A DNA stretch of 17,995 nucleotides from Clostridia bacterium (lineage in GTDB: Bacteria > Bacillota > Clostridia > DUPQ01), in the NCBI GenBank assembly GCA_030592085.1, contig JAUUZV010000020.1, positions 1 through 17,995 on the forward strand, written 5' to 3'. Shown piece by piece: positions 6,966-13,898 of the stretch (within the stretch, counting starts at the first letter, position 1; each line of letters begins with the position of its first letter). The notes beneath the pieces are model-generated. The model saw only the letters and a list, made by a program, of their open reading frames with translations. It made no database searches and was not told where the DNA came from. Position numbers and translations under genes: made by a program.

Positions 6966-9110
6966 ATGGCATTATCAAAAAAAGAATGGGATATTGAATA
7001 TAAACGCTTAGTATATGTTATGAATACTATTAATTCTAACATTGCTTCTCTTGAAATAAAAATAAATAAAAGTTTAATGCAAATTAAAAAATCCAATAAA
7101 GATATGTGGGAACAAACTAAAAGTAATTTTACTGATTTAGATGATGTTGTAGAAGCTTTATCTTTTTTAGATGGTATTAATTCAGATAAAATGCGTCATG
7201 AGAATGAAATAGTGTTTTTAAGGAAATTAAAATTGTTAAAGAAAAGTGCATACTTCGGGAGAGTAGATTTCCATGAGAATGATTATGATGAAACTGACAA
7301 GATATATATTGGTACTTCAACTCTAGATGGTAGTGAAGGTGATATTTTAATTTATGATTGGAGAGCTGCAATTTGTAGTATGTTCTATGAACAAGAAAAA
7401 GGTCATGCAATTTTCAAATCACCTGAGGGTCCAGTAGAGGGAGAAATTTTATTAAAAAGACAATATCGTATATTTTATGATGAAATTCAGTCAATGTTTG
7501 AGTCTTCAGTAAAAATTGATGATGAAATATTACAAGAAATATTAAGTGAAAGTAAAGATTCTAAAATGGGAATCATTGTTACTAGTATTCAGAAAGAGCA
7601 GAATATTGCTATTAGGAATGAAACTGATAGGATTGTTCTTGTTGATGGTCCTGCAGGTAGTGGAAAAACATCGATAGCTTTACATAGAATTGCATGGTTA
7701 TTATATCGATATCGTGACAGTATTAAACCTAAAAATGTAGTTGTATATTCACCTAATGAAATTTTTAATGATTATATTTCAGATGTTTTACCTGAACTAG
7801 GTGAAGAGAACATGAAAATGTCTACATTTATTTCACTAGCTAGAAGTTATTTAGGGGGAAAATATTACTTTAGAGATAAGTATTATCAAATAGAAGGAAT
7901 ATTACGTAATTATGGTAATAGGAAAAATCATGCTATAAGAGAAAAAGGAAGTTTTGATTTTGCTGGAAAAATTGATGAATTTGTTCAAAAACTTGGCAAG
8001 GGACATTTTGAGTTCGAATCAATATCACATGGCGGGAAAAGTATTGGTTCTAAAGATGAATTGAATAAATTGTTTTTCTATGATTTTAGAACTCATAATA
8101 TGGCTTTGCGATTTGAAAAATTACGTACTTTATTATATAAACGTCTTAATAACTTAGTTGTAATAATGAGAAAAGAATACATGAAAATTCCACGGATGGA
8201 CTATGATAGACGGAAAAAAGCTGTTTATCTTGCTCGAGCAATTTCAAATCATATGAGAGAACTAATAGATAAATATACACGCCCAGATTTTTATAATCTT
8301 TATGGTGTTTTTTTAGAAGAGTATGAATATACACATTATGCAAAACGTTTTAAAGAGAGGCTTCATCAAGGGCTTGTTAACTATGAAGATATTGCTCCTG
8401 TCATGATGATTAAAGCTACAATGGGATATAAGAACCCTATTAAACGGATTAAGCATGTAATAATTGATGAAGTACAAGACTGTTCAGCTGTTGAATTACT
8501 AGTTATAACTAATTTATATGAAAAATCATCATTTACATTATTAGGTGATACAAATCAAGCAATTAACTATCTAACCGGTCTTGAAAAACTAGATGACATA
8601 ACAATACCAGGTGCTTCGTTGGTTAAATTAACTAAAAGTTATCGTTCAACCAAACAGATAACTGAATTTTGTTACAAAATCCTAGGTGATACTTACTCAT
8701 ATGAATATGTTGATCGTAATGGTAAAATACCAACTATTGTTGCTGCAGGTGAAAAGTTAATTGAAAATATTAAAAAAAGTGTTGAGACCATGAAAGAAAA
8801 TGGAATGAAATCAATTGCAATTATGACAAGAACAAGTAGAAGTGCAGATAAAATTTATGAAACATTAGCATTATCTGATTGTAAACGTGTGCGACCTAAG
8901 GATGAAACTTACGTCATGGGAACTGTGGTATTACCATCTTATTTATCTAAAGGTTTAGAATTTGACGGTGTTATTTTAGTATGTTTAGACCGTGATAACT
9001 ACCATGATGAAAATGATAGAAAATTACTATATACTTGTTGCTCGCGAGCACTACATCAATTAAATATATTTTATGAATTTGACCGTCCAAAGCTTTTGCC
9101 TTCTTCTTAA
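6966..9110 (+). CDS. helD: HelD-like superfamily 1 ATPase (RNA polymerase recycling factor)
   Basis: UvrD/Rep-type ATPase of the HelD group. In low-GC Gram-positives HelD binds RNA polymerase and frees stalled or DNA-bound enzyme using ATP. 714 residues, somewhat shorter than the approximately 770 of Bacillus HelD. Residues 1 to about 95 are charged and helical, matching the N-terminal coiled-coil arm that enters the secondary channel. Then comes the family stretch FGRVDF, IYDWRA and LLKRQYRI (95-170). Walker A is GPAGSGKT at 228-235; Walker B is DEVQD at about residue 500, followed by LLGDTNQAI, an SYRST motif IV and the C-terminal SKGLEFDGVI and YTCCSRA motifs. Ribosome site GTAGGGAG precedes ATG. 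An ordinary DNA helicase is the alternative, but the N-terminal arm favours HelD. Confidence 0.9.
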   Translation: MALSKKEWDIEYKRLVYVMNTINSNIASLEIKINKSLMQIKKSNKDMWEQTKSNFTDLDDVVEALSFLDGINSDKMRHENEIVFLRKLKLLKKSAYFGRVDFHENDYDETDKIYIGTSTLDGSEGDILIYDWRAAICSMFYEQEKGHAIFKSPEGPVEGEILLKRQYRIFYDEIQSMFESSVKIDDEILQEILSESKDSKMGIIVTSIQKEQNIAIRNETDRIVLVDGPAGSGKTSIALHRIAWLLYRYRDSIKPKNVVVYSPNEIFNDYISDVLPELGEENMKMSTFISLARSYLGGKYYFRDKYYQIEGILRNYGNRKNHAIREKGSFDFAGKIDEFVQKLGKGHFEFESISHGGKSIGSKDELNKLFFYDFRTHNMALRFEKLRTLLYKRLNNLVVIMRKEYMKIPRMDYDRRKKAVYLARAISNHMRELIDKYTRPDFYNLYGVFLEEYEYTHYAKRFKERLHQGLVNYEDIAPVMMIKATMGYKNPIKRIKHVIIDEVQDCSAVELLVITNLYEKSSFTLLGDTNQAINYLTGLEKLDDITIPGASLVKLTKSYRSTKQITEFCYKILGDTYSYEYVDRNGKIPTIVAAGEKLIENIKKSVETMKENGMKSIAIMTRTSRSADKIYETLALSDCKRVRPKDETYVMGTVVLPSYLSKGLEFDGVILVCLDRDNYHDENDRKLLYTCCSRALHQLNIFYEFDRPKLLPSS

Positions 9111-10009
9111 GCTAATAATAATCTAATATCTTTTAATACTATTAAAGAGTTTGTTTCGTTGTGACATTCGTGTCTATTATCTTCATATACCTTAATTGAT
9201 ACATTTGTTAATTGTTGTTTTTCCAGACGGGCTTTTAAATTATAAAGTCCTTTAGCAAAATTTCCAACAGGATCATTACCACCACCTATAATATGAATTG
9301 GTAATGTAATAGGAATGTTTTTAATTGATTTACTTTTATAAATAAGCCCAAGGCCATCTAACATATCTTTGAAAATTCCAACTGAGGGAACAAAACCACA
9401 TAATGGATCTTTTATATATTTTGCCACTACTTGCTCATCTTTAGAAAGCCAATCAAAATCTGTTTTAGATGGTTTGAAATGACTATTGTAACCACCAAAT
9501 GTTATATTATTCAAAAACAGTGAAGGTTTATTTCTTCCAGAAACAAGACAAAGTAATCGTGTGATAATATTACCAGCTACGGCCATAACGACAGGTTGTG
9601 CATCATTACTACCAGAAAGTATACAAGAGTCTATTTTCTCACCATATTCTTCAATGTAACCAAGAGCAATAAATGAACCAAGACTGTGCCCAAATAATGT
9701 AATTTTTTTATTTGGATACTGCTTTTTTATATGATCTACTAAAAAATCAATGTTTTCAAGAGAGATAAAAAAACCATTTTCTGGCCAAACGCCTAATGAA
9801 GTTGTATGTTTACCATGACCTGGATGGGTGATAGCATAACAAAGGATATTATGCTCACTCATATATTCACAGAATTCTTCATATCGTTCACTATGTTCTG
9901 CTAATCCATGAGAAATTACCATAATAGAATCTGGATCTTTTACAGTAAAGGGTTGATAAACATAAAAGGTTGATTGGCCATTTTTTAATGTAAAATAATT
10001 TTGTTTCAT
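9107..10009 (-). CDS. alpha/beta hydrolase, monoacylglycerol-lipase/lysophospholipase-like
   Basis: A 300-residue serine hydrolase of the Hydrolase_4 (S33-type) group, probably a cytoplasmic esterase or lipase acting on monoacylglycerols or lysophospholipids. The catalytic triad is visible: Ser109 in GHSLG, Asp246 in GGGNDPVGN and His280 in DNRHECHNE. The oxyanion-hole SHGLAEHSERY lies at 33-43, as in monoglyceride lipases. No signal peptide is seen. Start ATG (complement of 10007-10009) has GAGG six bases upstream. Its stop overlaps the helD stop on the other strand by 4 bp. The substrate is inferred from fold similarity only. Confidence 0.85.
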   Translation of the reverse strand: MKQNYFTLKNGQSTFYVYQPFTVKDPDSIMVISHGLAEHSERYEEFCEYMSEHNILCYAITHPGHGKHTTSLGVWPENGFFISLENIDFLVDHIKKQYPNKKITLFGHSLGSFIALGYIEEYGEKIDSCILSGSNDAQPVVMAVAGNIITRLLCLVSGRNKPSLFLNNITFGGYNSHFKPSKTDFDWLSKDEQVVAKYIKDPLCGFVPSVGIFKDMLDGLGLIYKSKSIKNIPITLPIHIIGGGNDPVGNFAKGLYNLKARLEKQQLTNVSIKVYEDNRHECHNETNSLIVLKDIRLLLA

Positions 10010-10028
10010 AATATACCTCGCTTTTTTC

Positions 10029-10056
10029 AGTATATCATAATTTTTATGTTATACAA
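10029..10056 (-). promoter_or_regulatory. possible promoter of the hydrolase gene
   Basis: On the minus strand, TTGTAT (complement of 10051-10056) and TATACT (complement of 10029-10034) are 16 nt apart, about 20 nt before the start codon. The -10 is good and the -35 is weak. It is divergent from the ferredoxin promoter. Confidence 0.3.
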
Positions 10057-10082
10057 ATCACTGTAAATAATATGATTTACTA

Positions 10083-10110
10083 TTGACAATTTATACGTAA
10101 GTGATAATAT
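10083..10110 (+). promoter_or_regulatory. promoter of the ferredoxin gene
   Basis: A perfect -35 TTGACA (10083-10088) is followed by GATAATAT. Read as GATAAT (10103-10108) the spacing is 14 nt; read as TAATAT (10105-10110) it is 16 nt. The start of transcription would fall at about 10115-10120, on the palindrome described next. Confidence 0.6.
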
Positions 10111-10115
10111 GAGTG

Positions 10116-10135
10116 TTAAGGGCATATGCCCATAA
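10116..10135 (+). promoter_or_regulatory. 20-bp palindromic candidate operator, core GGGCATATGCCC
   Basis: The core GGGCATATGCCC (10120-10131) is a perfect 12-bp palindrome. The symmetry continues as TTA on the left and TAA on the right after one unmatched base each side, so 18 of 20 positions are symmetric. It is GC-rich in an AT-rich spacer and sits at the predicted transcription start, which is where a repressor would block the promoter. No regulator gene is visible beside it. Confidence 0.55.
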
Positions 10136-10172
10136 TAAAACGAATAGAATTAGACATGCGAGGACAAAGATA

Positions 10173-10529
10173 ATGAATTTTAAATCAAGTGGTGGACAAG
10201 GGAAAAATAGGCAAAATGCTGGGCTAGGTGCTGGTGGAAATTGTGTTTGCACAAGTTGTCATACAGTTGCAAATCACCAAAGAGGCATACCATGTTATGA
10301 GATGTGTTGCCCCAATTGTGGTGCAAAAATGTCAAGAGAAGGATTAGTAGAAAATAAAAAACAAAATCCTGTTATATCTGAGGAAGAGTGCATAGGATGC
10401 GGGAGATGTGTTAACGTTTGCCCATATGAAGCAATTGAAATGATTAATGGTAAAGCAGTTATTAATCAAGGTCTTTGCACAGGATGTAGAAAATGTATAA
10501 CAAGTTGTCCAGTAGGTGCTATAGGTTAG
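10173..10529 (+). CDS. 2[4Fe-4S] ferredoxin with N-terminal Cys-rich module
   Basis: A 118-residue iron-sulfur protein. The C-terminal half is a bacterial-type ferredoxin with C73, C76, C79, C83 (CIGCGRCVNVCP) and C102, C105, C108, C112 (CTGCRKCITSCP), so two [4Fe-4S] clusters. The N-terminal half has a separate Cys pattern, C24-x-C26-x2-C29 and C41-x4-C46-x2-C49 plus C45, which looks like a zinc-ribbon or additional metal site. Gly-rich sequence precedes it. Start chosen at ATG 10173, with GAGG nine bases upstream. The frame is open back to a GTG at 10113, but that would translate through the promoter's palindrome. It is a plausible electron carrier for IorAB, but it is not in the same operon. 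Confidence 0.85.
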   Translation: MNFKSSGGQGKNRQNAGLGAGGNCVCTSCHTVANHQRGIPCYEMCCPNCGAKMSREGLVENKKQNPVISEEECIGCGRCVNVCPYEAIEMINGKAVINQGLCTGCRKCITSCPVGAIG

Positions 10530-10575
10530 ACAAAGGTGTATTAATAAAATATCATTTTTTCATGATACAAATCAA

Positions 10576-10604
10576 TTGACACATATGAGATATAATCATA
10601 TACT
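10576..10604 (+). promoter_or_regulatory. promoter of the T-box operon
   Basis: TTGACA (10576-10581) and TATACT (10599-10604) with exactly 17-nt spacing. Transcription should begin around 10611, just at the base of the T-box stem I. A TATAAT at 10591-10596 is only 9 nt from the -35 and is not used in this reading. Confidence 0.75.
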
Positions 10605-10610
10605 ATATAA

Positions 10611-10846
10611 AAGCAATGATGGTACAAAGTAACCTAATGATTCTTCCAAAAGAGAGAGAAGCCAAGGCTGAAAGCTTCTGACAAGTTCATCATTTTGTGA
10701 AATTTCATACCTTAGCTCCTGTTTTGAACATTATAGTAAGAACAGGCGGTAGAGTAATCGTTATCAATAATGAGTGTTTGTCTTAAGGACAGAAACAAGA
10801 GTGGTACCGCGGATATCCCGTCTCTTTATGAGGCGGGTTTTTTATT
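10611..10846 (+). promoter_or_regulatory. T-box riboswitch leader, specifier most likely Phe (TTC/TTT)
   Basis: A tRNA-sensing leader that lets transcription continue when the matching tRNA is uncharged. Conserved elements in order: GATG and AGTA (10628-10631) on the 5' side of stem I, the AGAGAG element (10651-10656 region), and the 3' side of the specifier loop GTGAAATTTCATACC (10697-10711). Then come a stem of CCTGTT with AACAGG, a stem of TGTTTGTC with GACAGAAACA, the T-box sequence TGGTACCGCGG (10802-10812) and a terminator. GGTA (10621-10624) pairs with TACC (10708-10711), which places the specifier just before: TTC followed by A, or TTT, both Phe. ATT (Ile) or TCA (Ser) would need an unusual register. 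The TGGT bulge predicts discriminator base A, compatible with tRNA-Phe. The T-box call is near certain; the specifier is my manual fold. Confidence 0.93.
10817..10843 (+). terminator. T-box-controlled intrinsic terminator
   Basis: CCCGTCTC (10817-10824), a TTTAT loop and GAGGCGGG (10830-10837) with one G-U pair are followed by six T. The left arm competes with pairing to the T-box strand (10799-10812), the usual antiterminator switch. Confidence 0.9.
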
Positions 10847-10891
10847 TGTACAAGTAAAAAAAATAGACTATAATTTAACAAGGAGTATATT

Positions 10892-12193
10892 ATGAAAATC
10901 TGGAATCCCCAATATGAATGTATGTCAAGAGATGAAATGCATAAGCTGCAAAGTGAACGGTTAATTGCTACAGTTAATCATGTTTATAAGAATGTGCCAT
11001 TTTATAAAAAGAGAATGGATGGTATGGGTTTATTACCAGGCGATATTAAAAGTATTGATGATCTATCTAAATTACCATATACATATAAAGAAGACTTACG
11101 TGATAATTATCCTTTTGGACTGTTTGCAGTTCCAATGAGTGATGTTGTAAGAATCCATGCTTCAAGTGGAACAACAGGTAAAAGAACAGTTGTTGGATAT
11201 ACTAGAGACGATATTGAAATGTGGGCAGAAGTTATGGCCAGAACAATAGCTAGTGCTGGTGCAACAAAGGATGATATTTTTCAAAATGCATATGGGTATG
11301 GATTATTTACAGGAGGTTTAGGTGCTCATTACGGTGGAGAAAAAATAGGAGCAGCTGTTGTGCCAATATCAGGTGGAAATACTAAAAGACAAATTGAAAT
11401 AATGATTGATTTTGGTTCTACAATTATTTCATGTACCCCTTCTTATGCTCTATATTTAGCTGAAAGCATAGAAGAAGGAAAAATCAAACGAGAAGATATT
11501 AAAATCAAAGCTGGATTATTTGGAGCAGAACCTTGGTCTGAAAGCATGAGAAAAGATATTGAAAAGAGATTAAACATCTTAGCAATTGATATATATGGAT
11601 TAAGTGAAGTGATAGGGCCTGGTGTTTCAACTGAATGTGAGAAACAATGTGGCTTACATATAAGTGAAGATCATTTTGTACCAGAAATAATTAATCCTGA
11701 TACAGAAGAAGTACTTTCACAGGGCGAAGAAGGTGAATTAGTATTTACTACAATTACAAAACAAGCATTACCATTATTAAGGTATAGAACTAAAGATATT
11801 TCAAGCCTAGATTATGAGGCTTGTGAATGTGGAAGAACCTTAGTAAGAATGAGTAAAGTAACAGGTAGAACTGACGATATGTTAATAATTAGAGGAGTTA
11901 ATGTATTCCCAACACAAATTGAGAGTGTTTTATTAGATTTAGGTGAAACAGCTCCACATTATCAGTTAGTTATTGAACGAAAAGGAACCATGGATACCTT
12001 AGAAGTTCAAGTTGAAATGACAGATGCTTTATTTGAAGATGAAGTAAAAAAAGTAGAAGAACTCGAAAGAAAATTAAAATTCAATATTGAGAGTACTTTA
12101 GCAATTAGTTGTAAAGTTACACTTGTTGAACCAAAAACTATTGCTAGAAGCGAAGGAAAAGCAAAAAGAATTATAGATAAGAGAAAGATATAG
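10892..12193 (+). CDS. paaK: phenylacetate--CoA ligase family protein (aryl-CoA ligase 2)
   Basis: A paralogue of the ligase at 3167, 433 residues, roughly half identical by eye over the whole length. Adenylating-enzyme motifs: SSGTTGKR near 91-98 (the last residue is Arg where the paralogue has Pro), YGLSE, RYRTKD, GRTDDMLI, GVNVFPTQIE and a C-terminal RSEGKAKR. It should form an aryl- or arylacetyl-CoA with ATP and CoA. Differences in the mid-domain (for example LFGAEPWSE against LFGGEGHSD) suggest a different aryl acid preference. Start ATG 10892 has AAGGAG six bases upstream. It is the first gene behind the T-box, and an ACT-domain gene follows 17 nt later. The T-box argues that its product feeds amino acid synthesis rather than breakdown. 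Confidence 0.88.
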   Translation: MKIWNPQYECMSRDEMHKLQSERLIATVNHVYKNVPFYKKRMDGMGLLPGDIKSIDDLSKLPYTYKEDLRDNYPFGLFAVPMSDVVRIHASSGTTGKRTVVGYTRDDIEMWAEVMARTIASAGATKDDIFQNAYGYGLFTGGLGAHYGGEKIGAAVVPISGGNTKRQIEIMIDFGSTIISCTPSYALYLAESIEEGKIKREDIKIKAGLFGAEPWSESMRKDIEKRLNILAIDIYGLSEVIGPGVSTECEKQCGLHISEDHFVPEIINPDTEEVLSQGEEGELVFTTITKQALPLLRYRTKDISSLDYEACECGRTLVRMSKVTGRTDDMLIIRGVNVFPTQIESVLLDLGETAPHYQLVIERKGTMDTLEVQVEMTDALFEDEVKKVEELERKLKFNIESTLAISCKVTLVEPKTIARSEGKAKRIIDKRKI

Positions 12194-12210
12194 AAAGGTC
12201 GTGTATGTAG

Positions 12211-12642
12211 ATGTTAGTAAAACAGATATCCGTTTTTTTAGAAAACAAAGAGGGAAGAATTGCCAGAGTAACAAAAGTATTAAGTGAAAGTCAAATAAAT
12301 ATTAGAGCTCTATCAATTGCTGACACAACAGAATTTGGTATTTTACGTATTATCGTGGATGATCCAATTAAAGCCAAATCTGCTTTAAAAGAGAGTGGTT
12401 TTACAGTTAGTACAACTGAAGTTATTGCTATTGCAATTGAAGACCAACCAGGCGGATTAGCGCGTGCCTTAGATATTTTACATAGTAATAAGATATCTGT
12501 TGAATACTTATATGCATTTATCTCAAAAGCATCTGCTAAAGCTAATGTTATTTTACGTGTTGAAGATTGTGAAAAAGCAATTGATTGTCTACAAACAAAG
12601 GGTTATACGGTACTAACTGCAAATGAAGTATATAATCAGTAG
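12211..12642 (+). CDS. tandem ACT-domain protein
   Basis: A 143-residue protein made of two ACT folds, about 1-68 (KQISVFLENKEGRIARVTKVL) and 71-143 (IAIAIEDQPGGLARALDIL). The E/Q-x-G-x-ARV/ALDIL ligand loops are characteristic. It has no catalytic domain, so it probably binds an amino acid and regulates a partner. Genes of this type are often found next to PaaK-like ligases. The position directly behind the second ligase and the Phe T-box makes an aromatic amino acid the natural ligand, by inference. Start at ATG 12211 because an in-frame TAG stands immediately before it; the ribosome site (AAAGG, 11-12 nt away) is weak. cinA begins 8 nt downstream. Confidence 0.88.
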   Translation: MLVKQISVFLENKEGRIARVTKVLSESQINIRALSIADTTEFGILRIIVDDPIKAKSALKESGFTVSTTEVIAIAIEDQPGGLARALDILHSNKISVEYLYAFISKASAKANVILRVEDCEKAIDCLQTKGYTVLTANEVYNQ

Positions 12643-12650
12643 GTGAATAA

Positions 12651-13898
12651 TTGATTGCAGAAATACTATCTGTTGGTACAGAATTACTAATGGGTCAAAT
12701 AGTTAATACAAATGCTCAGTTTATATCTGAACATTTTCCAGAAACTGATGTGTATGTATATTACCATACTGTTGTTGGTGATAATGAAAAGCGATTAAAA
12801 GAATGTCTTTTAATTGCTTTATCGCGAGCTGATGTAGTTATAACAACTGGAGGGCTTGGTCCTACCCAAGATGATTTAACAAAAGAAGTAGTTTCTATGG
12901 CTATTGGCAAAAAAATGGTAGTTAATGAAGAAGTATTAAAAGGAATTAATGGGTTTTTTGCTAAAAAAGGTCGTCGAATGACAAAAAATAATGCTAAGCA
13001 AGCATATTTTCCTGAAGATAGTATATTAATAACTAATAAAATGGGAACAGCTCCTGGTTGTTTGATTGAATATCAAAATAAAATTATTATTATGCTTCCT
13101 GGACCACCAAGAGAAATGCAACCGATGTTCATGGAAAGTGTAATACCGTATTTTTCAAAAAATACATCTCATAAATTACATTCTGTTTTTATTAGGTTAT
13201 TTGGCATTGGTGAATCATCAATGGAAAATAAAATTAGTGATTTGATTAAAACACAGACAAATCCAACGATTGCTCCTTATGCAAAATCTGGTGAAGTGAC
13301 TTTGCGAGTGACCGCAAAATATAATGCAAAATCTGAATCATATAAAAATATTATGAAACCTGTTTTAGATGAGATTGATAAGCGACTTGGTGAATATATC
13401 TATTCTTATGATAATATCGATTTAAAAGAAGTTGTCTTTTTACTTTTACGTGATAAGCATTTAACTGTAAGTTTTGCAGAATCATGTACTGGTGGATTAC
13501 TTAGTAAATATTTAACAGATATAAGCGGTTCATCTGAAGTTTTTGATAGTTCATTTATTACATATTCTAATGAGTCAAAAATTATACAATTAGGTGTATC
13601 AAAAAAAACTCTTATAAAACATGGTGAAGTAAGTGAGCAAACTGTTAGTGAAATGGTAAGTGGTTTACAAAAAAAGACAACATCCAATCTTGTATTAGCA
13701 ATTACAGGGATTGCTGGACCAAGTGGAGGCTCAAGAAAAAAACCAGTAGGTACTGTTTATCTTGGGTTAGGTTACAAAAAGAAAATTCATACACAAAAAT
13801 TAAATTTATGGGGTAGTCGAGATAGAATACGACACGTAACTTGTCTTCATGCTTTTAACTTCATAAGAAAAACATTATTACAAGAGGAGAATGTTTGA
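12651..13898 (+). CDS. cinA: CinA family nicotinamide-nucleotide amidase / damage-inducible protein
   Basis: 415 residues, the normal two-domain length. The N-terminal molybdopterin-binding-like domain (COG1058) has AEILSVGTELLMGQIVNTN and GGLGPTQDDLTKE. The C-terminal PncC domain (from about residue 260) has FAESCTGGLLS and ITGIAGPSGGS..KPVGTVYLG, the amidase that converts nicotinamide mononucleotide to nicotinate mononucleotide in pyridine-nucleotide recycling. Start is TTG 12651, which gives the family N-terminus and has AGGTGA a few bases upstream. It overlaps murJ by 4 bp (TTGA). It lies two genes before recA, a common Bacillota neighbourhood. It may be co-transcribed with the T-box genes, since no terminator is visible. 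Confidence 0.95.
   Translation: MIAEILSVGTELLMGQIVNTNAQFISEHFPETDVYVYYHTVVGDNEKRLKECLLIALSRADVVITTGGLGPTQDDLTKEVVSMAIGKKMVVNEEVLKGINGFFAKKGRRMTKNNAKQAYFPEDSILITNKMGTAPGCLIEYQNKIIIMLPGPPREMQPMFMESVIPYFSKNTSHKLHSVFIRLFGIGESSMENKISDLIKTQTNPTIAPYAKSGEVTLRVTAKYNAKSESYKNIMKPVLDEIDKRLGEYIYSYDNIDLKEVVFLLLRDKHLTVSFAESCTGGLLSKYLTDISGSSEVFDSSFITYSNESKIIQLGVSKKTLIKHGEVSEQTVSEMVSGLQKKTTSNLVLAITGIAGPSGGSRKKPVGTVYLGLGYKKKIHTQKLNLWGSRDRIRHVTCLHAFNFIRKTLLQEENV

Noticed and set aside
7177..7410. Minus-strand frame inside helD, with similar ones at 8146-8343, 13406-13687 and 14686-14874
   Set aside because: All are antisense to well-supported genes, lack ribosome sites and give compositions expected from reverse reading.
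10113..10172. N-terminal extension of the ferredoxin to GTG 10113
   Set aside because: It would begin at or before the predicted transcription start and translate the palindrome; ATG 10173 has a proper ribosome site.
10550..10567. TATCAT/ATGATA inverted repeat after the ferredoxin gene
   Set aside because: A 6-bp AT-only stem with no T-run on the + strand; too weak to call a terminator.
10591..10596. TATAAT as the -10 of the T-box promoter
   Set aside because: It is only 9 nt from the TTGACA; TATACT at 10599-10604 has the ideal 17-nt spacing.
10615..10697. Alternative stem I pairing AATGATG with CATCATT, giving a TTC codon at 10686-10688
   Set aside because: The stem is strong, but the AGTA and GAA loop-E elements fit the register with GGTA/TACC better. 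The second AATGA (10636-10640) can use the TCATT arm as the inner helix. Both registers happen to offer TTC.
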